Shown here: piece by piece, positions 50,044-57,817 of the stretch | How positions within the stretch are numbered: the stretch's first letter is position 1 | How the letters are laid out: each line of letters begins with the position of its first letter | Source: an uncultured Collinsella sp. | Lineage (GTDB): Bacteria; Actinomycetota; Coriobacteriia; Coriobacteriales; Coriobacteriaceae | NCBI GenBank assembly: GCA_900540855.1 | Contig: UQHK01000005.1 | Span: 56,898-120,897 of the forward strand | Direction of reading: 5' to 3' | DNA: 64,000 nucleotides | Notes under the pieces: model-generated | Database searches by the model: none | What the model was told of the DNA's origin: nothing | The model's input: only the letters and a program-made list of their open reading frames with translations | Position numbers and translations under genes: made by a program

Positions 50044-50046
50044 TCG

Positions 50047-50541
50047 TTACTCCTTAACGGTTTTCTGTAGCAGGCAGACGGCCCAGGCGCCAATTCCCTC
50101 GCCCTGGCCTTCCCAACCGAGCTTTTCGGTCGTGGTGGCGGCGACGCCCACGTTTTCGACGTCGACACCCAGGGCATGGGCAAGGTTGGCGCGCATGGCA
50201 TCGCGGTGCGGAGTGATCTTGGGTTGCTGGCAGGCAATGGTGCAATCGGCATCGACAAACTCAAAGCCAAGCTCGCGCGCATAGTCCATCACGCGAGCGA
50301 GCAGCACCATCGAATCGGCACCCTCGTAGGCGGGATCGGTGTCGGGGAATAGCTTGCCGATATCTCCCCCGCGGCAGGCACCCAGAATGGCGTCGGCCAA
50401 GGCGTGCGCGAGCACATCGGCATCCGAGTGGCCCAGCAGGCCGCGCTCGTAGGGAATGTCAACCCCGCCGATGATACATCGACGCCCCTCCACCAAACGG
50501 TGGACGTCGTAGCCGTGGCCAATGCGCAGGTTACTGAACAT
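50047..50541 (-). CDS. ispF: 2-C-methyl-D-erythritol 2,4-cyclodiphosphate synthase
   Basis: Fifth step of the MEP isoprenoid pathway. The 164-residue enzyme has the zinc-site motif GHGYDVHR (residues 8-15) and GHSDADVLAHALADAILGA, and the C-terminal ATTTEKLGWEGQGEG. It overlaps ispD by 11 nt, so the two pathway enzymes are coupled. Confidence 0.95.
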   Translation of the reverse strand: MFSNLRIGHGYDVHRLVEGRRCIIGGVDIPYERGLLGHSDADVLAHALADAILGACRGGDIGKLFPDTDPAYEGADSMVLLARVMDYARELGFEFVDADCTIACQQPKITPHRDAMRANLAHALGVDVENVGVAATTTEKLGWEGQGEGIGAWAVCLLQKTVKE

Positions 50542-51259
50542 GGGGAAGGTCCTCTCCCTCGGCCATGCGACCGAGCAGAATCGCGGTTACGGGACGCAGG
50601 TCCTCGGGCACCGTCACCTTAAGGTTATCGCGCGGGCTCTGGACACAGCGGACGCGCCCGCCCATGCGCTCGACCAGCGATGAATCGTCGGTGCCGATAA
50701 AGCCCTCGGCGATAGCAGCGGCGTGAGCGCGCTTCATGGCGTCGACGCTAAAGATCTGCGGCGTCTGCGCGGCCCAATAGAGCTCGCGCGGCGGCGTCTC
50801 GACGATGTTGTCGCCATCGACGATCTTGAGCGTGTCGATGGCAGGCTGGCCGCACACGACGCCGTCGAGGGCACGGTCGCTCACGAGCACGTCGATAGCG
50901 TGATCGATGGCCTCGGTCGTAATGAGCGGACGAGCGCCATCGTGAATGGCGACGTATTCAAAGCCCGCCGGAGCCGCATGCACGCCGGCACGGGTGGAAT
51001 CCTGGCGGGTCTCGCCGGCATCGGCAAAGCTGATGGGCGTGTCATAGTCAAACGGGTCGATGGCCAGGCGGCGCATCTCGGCACGGCGCTCGGAAGGACA
51101 CACCACCACGATGTGGCCGACCTTATTGCTACGGTCAAATGCGCGGATAGACCAGCTCATGAGCGGACGGCCCGCCACGTTAACGAGCTGCTTGCCGCCG
51201 GGATTTCCAAAGCGCTGGCCACTGCCGCCGGCAACGACCACGGCGCATACGGGCGCCAT
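50531..51259 (-). CDS. ispD: 2-C-methyl-D-erythritol 4-phosphate cytidylyltransferase
   Basis: Third step of the MEP pathway: CTP plus MEP gives CDP-methylerythritol. The 242-residue protein shows the nucleotide loop VVAGGSGQRFGNPGGKQ, the IHDGARPL block, and TDDSSLVERMGGRV. It overlaps disA by 1 nt and ispF by 11 nt. Confidence 0.94.
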   Translation of the reverse strand: MAPVCAVVVAGGSGQRFGNPGGKQLVNVAGRPLMSWSIRAFDRSNKVGHIVVVCPSERRAEMRRLAIDPFDYDTPISFADAGETRQDSTRAGVHAAPAGFEYVAIHDGARPLITTEAIDHAIDVLVSDRALDGVVCGQPAIDTLKIVDGDNIVETPPRELYWAAQTPQIFSVDAMKRAHAAAIAEGFIGTDDSSLVERMGGRVRCVQSPRDNLKVTVPEDLRPVTAILLGRMAEGEDLPHVQ

Positions 51260-52326
51260 TATGCGTTCCCCTGTTTGGTGCCCTTCATGCGGTACAGCGA
51301 GTCCGCAAGAATGGCAGGGTTGTTGACGCCAAAGTCGCCCAGGCGCTCCGGGTCCTCGCTGATGTCGTCCATGAGCTCCTGCAGCGAGCCGTACTCGTCG
51401 ACGATCTTCTCGGCCACGCCGTCGCGCACGACGGACACGCGCGAAAGCGTACGCAGGCCCAGCGGTGTCATGACGGAATCCTCGTCCAGGTCGTCATAGC
51501 CCAGAACTGCCGCCACATGCTGCGGGTCGGATAGGTCCTTGGGCGTCATACGGCTCAGGTTGGCGCGGATCTTCTCGGCGTTTGCCTCGGAAGAATCGCT
51601 CGCGTAGTCGCGGATCATCAGGTCGTATTCGGTATCCATGCTGGAGCCGGCGAGCTGTTCGAGCTGCATCTGCACGAGCTTGCCCTGGTTGCCCAGCTTG
51701 ACAATGCAATCCTTAAGCTCGGTCTTTGCCTGTTGCATGATCTCGAAGCTCGAGAAAATACCGGTAATGTCGGCGAGCGTAACGTAGTCGTCGAGCTCGA
51801 GGGCCGTCAGACGCAGCAGGGAGCGGTCGAGCGACTGACGGGTGGTCTGAAGCGTGGCGACGAGCTGGTTGACCGAGCTCATGATGGTGGTGACAGGCTG
51901 GATCTCGTAGCTCTTACCGTGGACGTACACGTTGACGACGGCACGACGAGCCGAAACCGAGATCACGATGGCGTCGGTGAGCACCGACATGCGAGCGGCA
52001 GTACGGTGACGCATGCCCGTCTCACTCGTGGCGAGCGAGGGATCGGGATTGAGGTGGAAGTTGGCGCGCAGAATCTGGGTGAGGTCGCCGTCGATAACGA
52101 TGGCGCCGTCCATCTTGGAGAGCTCGAACAGGCGGTTCGAGGTGAACGAAATGTTGAGCGGAAAGCCGTCGTTACCGGCAGCGAGCACGTTTTCGGTGTC
52201 GCCGACGCAGATAAGGGCGCCCAGGTGACCGGCGATGATCATGTCGAGGGCGGTGCGGATCGGCTGACCAGGTGCCGTCAGGCGGATGGCCTGTTCCATA
52301 CGCTTTTGCAGCTCGTTCTTATCCAA
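51259..52326 (-). CDS. disA: Diadenylate cyclase DisA
   Basis: Makes c-di-AMP from two ATP and, in Bacillus, scans DNA for branched structures. The 355-residue protein has the DAC domain with D73-G74-A75 and R106-H107-R108, a helical spine and a C-terminal helix-hairpin-helix DNA-binding domain (DFGVNNPAILADSLYRM region). The start appears to be TTG 52324-52326, preceded by GGGAG at 7 nt. It opens the operon with the MEP pathway genes; radA, its usual partner, is not here. Confidence 0.93.
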   Translation of the reverse strand: MDKNELQKRMEQAIRLTAPGQPIRTALDMIIAGHLGALICVGDTENVLAAGNDGFPLNISFTSNRLFELSKMDGAIVIDGDLTQILRANFHLNPDPSLATSETGMRHRTAARMSVLTDAIVISVSARRAVVNVYVHGKSYEIQPVTTIMSSVNQLVATLQTTRQSLDRSLLRLTALELDDYVTLADITGIFSSFEIMQQAKTELKDCIVKLGNQGKLVQMQLEQLAGSSMDTEYDLMIRDYASDSSEANAEKIRANLSRMTPKDLSDPQHVAAVLGYDDLDEDSVMTPLGLRTLSRVSVVRDGVAEKIVDEYGSLQELMDDISEDPERLGDFGVNNPAILADSLYRMKGTKQGNA

Positions 52327-52548
52327 GGCATCGCTCCCATCGTATACGCTCCATAAACGCTAAATAGTTTCTCACGGTTTGTCCCTGCGGCGCTTGCGAA
52401 ATCCGATGCTTACAGAATGAGCGAACACAGCTTAGGTAGCTCATTTGGGACGGGGCTCCTTTGACTGCTCATGTGGTAGCATCGGGTCTCATATAAAATG
52501 AGGGAGTAGTCGCGTAATCGGGCTCGCCCGCAGAGAGGGAGCCAGGCT

Positions 52549-53127
52549 ATGGGACTCGCAGAGCTCGTGTTGCTCGCCGTTGGCCTTTCGATGGACGCAT
52601 TTGCCGTATCCATCTGCAAGGGTCTCGGCATGAAAAAGATCAACCTTAAGGTCGCCGTGGTGCTCGGCCTGTTCTTTGGCGGTTTTCAGGCCGGCATGCC
52701 CGTAATCGGATGGGCGCTTGGCAGTCAATTTATGGGCATCATCGGCCCCATCGACCACTGGATCGCCTTTATCCTGCTCGCCTTCATTGGCGGCAAAATG
52801 CTGTGGGAGGCATTTACCGAGGACGAGGATGAAGGCGACGGCAAGGATGCCGAGAAGATTGACCTGGGCGAGTACCTGATCCTCGCCATCGCCACCTCAA
52901 TCGACGCCCTAGCCGTGGGCATCTCATTTGCCGCGCTCTCGGTCGACATCGTGCCCGCCGTGTCGCTCATCGGCGTCACAACGTTTATCTTCTCCATCGC
53001 CGGCGTGGCAATCGGCCACACCTTTGGCGCGCGCTACGAAAAACCCGCCACCATCGTGGGTGGCGTCGTGCTCATCCTCATCGGCCTCAAGATCTTGCTT
53101 GAGCACCTGGGAATCTTCGTGCTGTAG
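52549..53127 (+). CDS. mntP: Manganese exporter MntP
   Basis: Exports Mn(II). The 192-residue protein has six hydrophobic helices in two similar halves: GLSMDAFAVSICKGL in the first and ATSIDALAVGISFAAL in the second carry the paired Asp residues of the MntP/YebN family. An acidic loop (EDEDEGDGKDAEK) joins the halves. ATG follows GAGGGAGCCAGGCT. A terminator lies 40 bp after the stop. The 222-bp upstream gap shows GGGAGTAG but no full riboswitch. Confidence 0.92.
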   Translation: MGLAELVLLAVGLSMDAFAVSICKGLGMKKINLKVAVVLGLFFGGFQAGMPVIGWALGSQFMGIIGPIDHWIAFILLAFIGGKMLWEAFTEDEDEGDGKDAEKIDLGEYLILAIATSIDALAVGISFAALSVDIVPAVSLIGVTTFIFSIAGVAIGHTFGARYEKPATIVGGVVLILIGLKILLEHLGIFVL

Positions 53128-53165
53128 TGCCAAACACAATCGCTCAAAACTCAACGCCAGCACAC

Positions 53166-53197
53166 GGCCTCATGCAGAGTTTTGCATGAGGCCTTTT
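53166..53197 (+). terminator. Terminator after mntP
   Basis: Perfect 10-bp stem GGCCTCATGC / GCATGAGGCC with TTTT tail. Its loop side contains the word TGCAGAGTTTTGCAT, a near copy of the hipBA operator half-site. Confidence 0.78.
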
Positions 53198-53199
53198 CA

Positions 53200-53240
53200 T
53201 GCAGACTTTTGCATGTCATACTGATATGCAAAAGTCTGCA
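53200..53240 (+). promoter_or_regulatory. hipBA operator
   Basis: Perfect 15-bp inverted repeat TGCAGACTTTTGCAT / ATGCAAAAGTCTGCA with an 11-nt spacer, 16 bp before the HipB-like start. Autoregulation by the antitoxin, as in other HipBA systems, is likely. Confidence 0.72.
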
Positions 53241-53255
53241 CGTTAGGAGATCGCC

Positions 53256-53687
53256 GTGGACACCTTTCCCATCACCACACCGCGCCAAGCTGGCATCTAC
53301 GTGCGCCAGGCACGCGAGGCTCAGGGTCTCACCCGTGCCGCCCTCGCCAAAAAGGCCGGTGTTTCGGAGCGCCTGCTCGCATCGCTCGAGCTGGGCGACG
53401 CCACGGGTATTCGGCTCGACAAGTTGCTGACTGTCTTTAACGCACTCGGCATAGGCCTCTTTGCGCAAAGCGATAACGACTCCATCGCATCGCCCTCCGA
53501 ACATCCAACGACGATAGCGGACCTCCCTATCGCGAACTCGAATGCCCTGCCAAAGCCAAGCGTAGGCAGACGACCCGCTCGACAAGGAGCGCCATCTTCC
53601 TATGGTGCCTTGCTGGCCCAAATCGCAGCCGAGCAAGGCCTTACCGACACTTCAGACCTCTCCTTTGGCTGTAAGGTTGTGAAATAA
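53256..53687 (+). CDS. hipB: HipB-like antitoxin/XRE regulator
   Basis: The 143-residue protein carries an XRE-type helix-turn-helix at about residues 10-65 (IYVRQAREAQGLTRAALAKK, then AGVSERLLASLELG) and a longer, low-complexity C-terminal tail. It starts with GTG after AGGAGATCGCC and ends 1 nt before the HipA-like gene. The perfect palindrome in front fits its role as repressor. E. coli HipB is shorter (88 residues); the extra tail is unusual. Confidence 0.82.
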   Translation: MDTFPITTPRQAGIYVRQAREAQGLTRAALAKKAGVSERLLASLELGDATGIRLDKLLTVFNALGIGLFAQSDNDSIASPSEHPTTIADLPIANSNALPKPSVGRRPARQGAPSSYGALLAQIAAEQGLTDTSDLSFGCKVVK

Positions 53688-54992
53688 ATGGCAGAAATGG
53701 AGCTTGCGACCCTCATTTGTGGCGAAATCGCAGGCACTCTCCGGCAAGACGAGCATGGACTCTGCAGCTTTGTATACGCCCCAACCTATCGCGGGGCACC
53801 GCTATCGCTAACAATGCCGCTTTCCAATCGCACGTATGGCCATAACATCGTCCGCCCGTTCCTATTTGGCCTTTTGCCCGACAGTCAAGAGCAGCGTCGC
53901 GCCATTGCCACCGAGCATGATGTTGCATCTAACAACCCCGTCGCCCTCTTGTGCCATATCGGTCTTGACTGCGCGGGGGCCGTTCAGTTTTGTCGAGCCG
54001 ATCAATTAGACGCCGTCCGTGGCAGGGTCTCCGCATACCGCCCGCTTACCAATTCTCAAATCGCTCACAAGCTTAAAGCAATTCGCGATGACGAAAGAGA
54101 GACATGGATGGGCTCCAACGAAAGCTGGTCCCTGGGCGGCAACCAAGGCAAATTTGCACTAGCTTGGCATGATGGCCAATGGTGCGAATGTCTAGGGTCA
54201 TCCCCCACTACCCATATCTTCAAAAATGGCGTCGTTGGGTTCAAACATCAGGCCTTAAACGAATTCGTCTGCATGAAAACGGCTCGGCGTGTTGGCATTC
54301 CAACTGCCAACGTCTCCTATTGCACATTTGAAGACGAAGCCGCACTCGTCGTTGAACGGTACGACAGAATGGTCAATAGCAGCGGAAATATCGAAAGGCT
54401 GCATCAGGAGGACTTTTGCCAGGCGCTCGGTGTATTGCCAAGCCAGAAATACACCGACGACGGAGGACCAACCACACGAGACATCCAAGAACGACTGATT
54501 AACACAGTCCCCCACCACATGAATCTTGTGCTTTTTACCTATATGTTGTTCTATAACGCCATTATCGGAGCGCCTGACGCACACGCTAAAAACTACTCGC
54601 TCATCCTAGGTAAAGGCACAAACGCAGCGCTCGCACCCATGTACGATGTCGCATCGGGCTTGGCGTACGAGCGTATGCGCCGCCGGGCGCGCCTTGCCAT
54701 GAGCGTTGGCGGCGAAAATCGAGTGGGGCGCATCGGTCCAGGCGCTATCCGCCGATACCACGGTATGGGCGACCCCGCGCTGGAGGCGGCGCTCACCGAT
54801 GCCGGGCTATCCGAGAAGTTTTGCTTTGCGACTATGATGGACCTCGCCTACGAGGTACCCATTTGCATGGAAGAGGTCATGGACGAATACGCCGACCTGC
54901 CCGGCATGGCGGACCTGCGCGAGCATATGCTCGGCCCCGTCCGCGAAAACTGCCAGCGCACCCTCGACCTCATCAGGGCGGATATGGGCTAG
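53688..54992 (+). CDS. hipA: HipA-like serine/threonine kinase toxin
   Basis: In the known family the kinase phosphorylates an aminoacyl-tRNA synthetase (GltX for E. coli HipA) and causes dormancy. The 434-residue protein has N-terminal HipA_N-type residues (PLSLTMPLSNRTY, then LFGLLPD), the P-loop SLGGNQGKFAL with S148 at the self-phosphorylation site, the catalytic GAPDAHAKNYSL (D297) and the metal-binding MYDVAS (D320). All key residues are present, so it should be active. Its target is unknown. Confidence 0.88.
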   Translation: MAEMELATLICGEIAGTLRQDEHGLCSFVYAPTYRGAPLSLTMPLSNRTYGHNIVRPFLFGLLPDSQEQRRAIATEHDVASNNPVALLCHIGLDCAGAVQFCRADQLDAVRGRVSAYRPLTNSQIAHKLKAIRDDERETWMGSNESWSLGGNQGKFALAWHDGQWCECLGSSPTTHIFKNGVVGFKHQALNEFVCMKTARRVGIPTANVSYCTFEDEAALVVERYDRMVNSSGNIERLHQEDFCQALGVLPSQKYTDDGGPTTRDIQERLINTVPHHMNLVLFTYMLFYNAIIGAPDAHAKNYSLILGKGTNAALAPMYDVASGLAYERMRRRARLAMSVGGENRVGRIGPGAIRRYHGMGDPALEAALTDAGLSEKFCFATMMDLAYEVPICMEEVMDEYADLPGMADLREHMLGPVRENCQRTLDLIRADMG

Positions 54993-55020
54993 ACGCCAAT
55001 CAATTTCCCATTTCTTAAAA

Positions 55021-55064
55021 GAAGAGAGGGGACACCTGTCGCAAAAGACCGGGTCCCCCTCTCG
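55021..55064. terminator. Convergent terminator between hipA and pepD
   Basis: GAGAGGGGAC / GTCCCCCTCTC with a loop of about 20 nt; serves both converging genes. T runs are short. Confidence 0.5.
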
Positions 55065-55118
55065 TAATGTCATTTGCAATCCGCTAGCACGTGGCTCGGA
55101 CTGCTGCTAGCGCAACCT

Positions 55119-56576
55119 TTACGCGGCGAGGCGCTTGAGCACGTCGATGAGCAGCTCGTAGAAGCGCTCGGCAGAAGCGAGCTCCATGCTCTCGTCCGGG
55201 GTGTGGACATCGGAGAGCGTCGGGCCCACGGCGATGGCGTCCAGGCCGTGCAGGGCCTCGGCAAACAGGCCGCACTCAAGGCCGGCGTGAATGGACTCGA
55301 TGCGCAACTCGGAGCCAAAGAGCTCGCGATAGCTCTCGACAAAGACGTCGCGGACCGGCGAATGCTCGGCATAGCTCCAGCCGGGATACTCGAACTCAAA
55401 CTTGGCGTCGAAGCCCAAGACATCGGCCAGCGTCTGCAGGCGGTCCTTGAACTCGTTCTGCAGCGAGGTGATCGAGGAGCGCGGGGACAGCATGATCTTG
55501 ACCTGGTCGTCGGAAGTGGCGACCACGCCGATGTTGGAGGAAACCTCGACGGAGCCGTCGGTGGCGACGTTGCGGCGAATCACGCCGTTAGGGGCAAGAC
55601 GCAGGCCGCGGATGAGGGCAAGCGCGGACTTCTGGTCCATGGCCTCGACCTCAGCGTTATCGGCAATCTCGACGGTGCAGGTAAAGCCGGGGTCGAAGAC
55701 CTCGAGCTCGGCAGTGACGTCGGCGATGATGTCCTTTGCGATCTGGGCCGCGGCCTCGGCGGCAGCGTGGTCGGCGTAGACCAGAACAGCCTTGCACTCA
55801 CGGTTGATGGCGTTGTCCTTAGTGCCGCCGTTAAAGCTGACGATGGCGGGCTCGCCGGCGACCATCAGGCGGTCGATGATGCGGGCCATGATGAGGTTGC
55901 CGTTGCCGCGCTCCAGGTTGATATCGTTGCCGGAATGACCACCCAGTAGGCCGGAGATGTCGAGCGTGAGGGTGCTACCGGTCTTGTGCTCGCGCACGAT
56001 GGGGCAGGTGTAGGTAACGACGACGCCGCCGGCGCAGCTGACAGTGGCAACGCCCTCTTCCTCGGAGTCAAGGTTAATCATGGTGCGGGCGCTAATCTGG
56101 GACTTGTCGAGCGTCTCGGCGCCGACCAGGCCAGTCTCCTCGTCGGTGGTGAATACGCACTCGAGGGCCGGATGGGCAATCGAATCGTCGTTGAGCACGG
56201 TAAGCATAAGCGCGACGGCGATACCGTTGTCGGCGCCCAGAGTGGTGCCGTTAGCGGTGAGGACGCCGTCCTTGACGACCAGGTCGATACCGTCGGTCGT
56301 AAAGTCGTGCTCAACGGAGCCCAACTTGTCGCACACCATATCGATGTGGCCCTGCAGCATCACGGTCGGGGCATTCTCGGCACCGGCAGATGCGGGCTTG
56401 CGAATGATGACGTTGTAGACCTCGTCCTGATACACATCGAGGCCGCGCTCCTTGGCAAACGCAACCAGGAAATCGCTGATGCCCTTCTCGTTGCCAGACC
56501 CGCGGGGGATCGCGCTGACCTCCTCAAAGAAATGGAACAGCTGGGCGGGCTCGTAGCCGGTAATCTTGTAATCCAT
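55119..56576 (-). CDS. pepD: Aminoacyl-histidine dipeptidase (PepD/carnosinase)
   Basis: M20-family zinc dipeptidase that splits Xaa-His and other dipeptides in the cytosol. The 485 residues equal the E. coli length. Metal and catalytic residues: H77 in QGHIDMV, D116 in LGADNGIA, E146/E147 in TTDEETGL, and the dimerisation and C-terminal IHAGLECGLF segments. ATG 56574-56576 follows AAGGAGGCACC; the 35-codon upstream extension is not supported. Confidence 0.93.
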   Translation of the reverse strand: MDYKITGYEPAQLFHFFEEVSAIPRGSGNEKGISDFLVAFAKERGLDVYQDEVYNVIIRKPASAGAENAPTVMLQGHIDMVCDKLGSVEHDFTTDGIDLVVKDGVLTANGTTLGADNGIAVALMLTVLNDDSIAHPALECVFTTDEETGLVGAETLDKSQISARTMINLDSEEEGVATVSCAGGVVVTYTCPIVREHKTGSTLTLDISGLLGGHSGNDINLERGNGNLIMARIIDRLMVAGEPAIVSFNGGTKDNAINRECKAVLVYADHAAAEAAAQIAKDIIADVTAELEVFDPGFTCTVEIADNAEVEAMDQKSALALIRGLRLAPNGVIRRNVATDGSVEVSSNIGVVATSDDQVKIMLSPRSSITSLQNEFKDRLQTLADVLGFDAKFEFEYPGWSYAEHSPVRDVFVESYRELFGSELRIESIHAGLECGLFAEALHGLDAIAVGPTLSDVHTPDESMELASAERFYELLIDVLKRLAA

Positions 56577-56724
56577 GGTGCCTCCTTGGCGCAACTGGTT
56601 AGACAATAAGATATGCGACTTGTATATTCCCAGACTTTGCGTGCATAAACCAGTCGAAAACGCCGAGCGCCCTTGCATCATCGGCTAACGGTGAGGAAAC
56701 GCCACTTTATCAAGGTAAAGCAAG

Positions 56725-57246
56725 CTAGACGGGCCGTGCAGAGGGAACGTTGGACCCCCCAACCAACCTCAACGCCTGTTGAACATTAATGCATACACCA
56801 TTGGTATGTTTAATAAGATTCTTGTCCTCCGTCACGACGTAATCGGCATCAATGCGATTGGCGACGCCCAGCATCAGGTCGTCCTCAAAGTCATTGTGGT
56901 GGTACTTGAACACAAAGGAGTCGAAGACCTCGTCTGCACCGACCGGGGCGATGAGGGCTAGCTCGCGCATCTGTCGAACGCATGCCCAGGCCGTTTCGTC
57001 TGCCGCCGCAATGGCGTTATCGCTCAGTGAGCCAGTCTTTCTTCGACACTCCTGCTTGATTGCCGCCGAGACAAGATATGAAACGTCTTTGACCGAAAGC
57101 GACGAGGCAAACAGGGCAATCCGCTCCGAGGCGTCGGCAATCTCGATCAGATGGACGACATTTGCCGTACGGTCGGACCTGCCAGAAAAATAATCCATCC
57201 ATACGTTGGTATCGATTAACAGCTTGAGGACGCCTTCTGTGCTCAT
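56725..57246 (-). CDS. PIN-domain toxin (VapC-like ribonuclease)
   Basis: The 173-residue protein has the PIN fold acidic residues: D in LLIDTNVWMDYF near the N-terminus, and the Asp/Glu cluster in HNDFEDDLMLGVA with a later ADYVVTEDKNLI. PIN toxins cut tRNA, rRNA or mRNA. The ATG at 57244-57246 shares ATGA with the stop of the antitoxin gene; a longer GTG start 4 codons upstream is less likely. Together with its neighbour it forms a type II toxin-antitoxin pair. Confidence 0.82.
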   Translation of the reverse strand: MSTEGVLKLLIDTNVWMDYFSGRSDRTANVVHLIEIADASERIALFASSLSVKDVSYLVSAAIKQECRRKTGSLSDNAIAAADETAWACVRQMRELALIAPVGADEVFDSFVFKYHHNDFEDDLMLGVANRIDADYVVTEDKNLIKHTNGVCINVQQALRLVGGSNVPSARPV

Positions 57247-57602
57247 AGTTCCACCCACTCGGGATAGCGCTCCGCCATGGCCTCCTCATAGAGGTCGTCA
57301 TAGTCTCCCGAGAACTCAGGGATGGGGATGCCGTATTTGAGGCACGAATCGCGAACGATATGGCTGCCTTGCGCGGCCCTTGACTCCATGCGCCGGGGCT
57401 CCACTCCGTCAGAAACCGGAGCCGCCGCGTCTCCCTTCGAGGGCATGCGTCCGTTAACGACCAGATACTCCCAAAGTGTCCGAACGGCTTGTGACGGCGT
57501 CATGCCAATATGGGTCAGGACGGCGTCTCCTGCCTCTTTGAGCTGACGATCTATACGCACGTTCATCTGAACCGGCCGTGAGTCTAGTATCGACATAGAC
57601 AT
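57243..57602 (-). CDS. RelB/DinJ-type antitoxin
   Basis: The 119-residue protein has a ribbon-helix-helix N-terminus of the RelB/DinJ kind (VQMNVRIDRQLKEAGDAVL, then GMTPSQAVRTLWEYLV) and an acidic C-terminal tail likely to bind the toxin. RelB-type antitoxins usually pair with RelE-fold toxins; here the partner is a PIN protein. ATG 57600-57602 follows AAAGGAGTCAAC. The inverted repeat upstream is its probable operator. Confidence 0.82.
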   Translation of the reverse strand: MSMSILDSRPVQMNVRIDRQLKEAGDAVLTHIGMTPSQAVRTLWEYLVVNGRMPSKGDAAAPVSDGVEPRRMESRAAQGSHIVRDSCLKYGIPIPEFSGDYDDLYEEAMAERYPEWVEL

Positions 57603-57615
57603 GTTGACTCCTTTT

Positions 57616-57644
57616 GCTATACGCTTTCCTTAATTAAGTATAGC
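57616..57644 (-). promoter_or_regulatory. Operator of the RelB-like/PIN pair
   Basis: GCTATAC / GTATAGC with a 15-nt spacer, ending 13 bp before the antitoxin start and overlapping a TATACT -10-like box. The gap to 57817 holds nothing else. Confidence 0.5.
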
Positions 57645-57817
57645 TATTTGTCAGACAGACAGACGCCTCAGTACTGAAGCGTTCGTTTGACCGGGTTTGC
57701 CGTTGTGGGATTAGTCAATAAAAGAAGCTGATACATGTTTGAGATAACTGCCCACATCAGCTGCAATTCGCTATCCACAGGCAATGAGTCCCGCAACGAA
57801 GCGCCATGCACAAGCTT

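Noticed and set aside
52500..52548. GGGAGTAG before mntP, like the start of a yybP-ykoY manganese riboswitch
   Set aside because: Only about 35 nt separate it from the start codon, too little for the aptamer, and the second conserved loop is not found. A covariance search would settle it.
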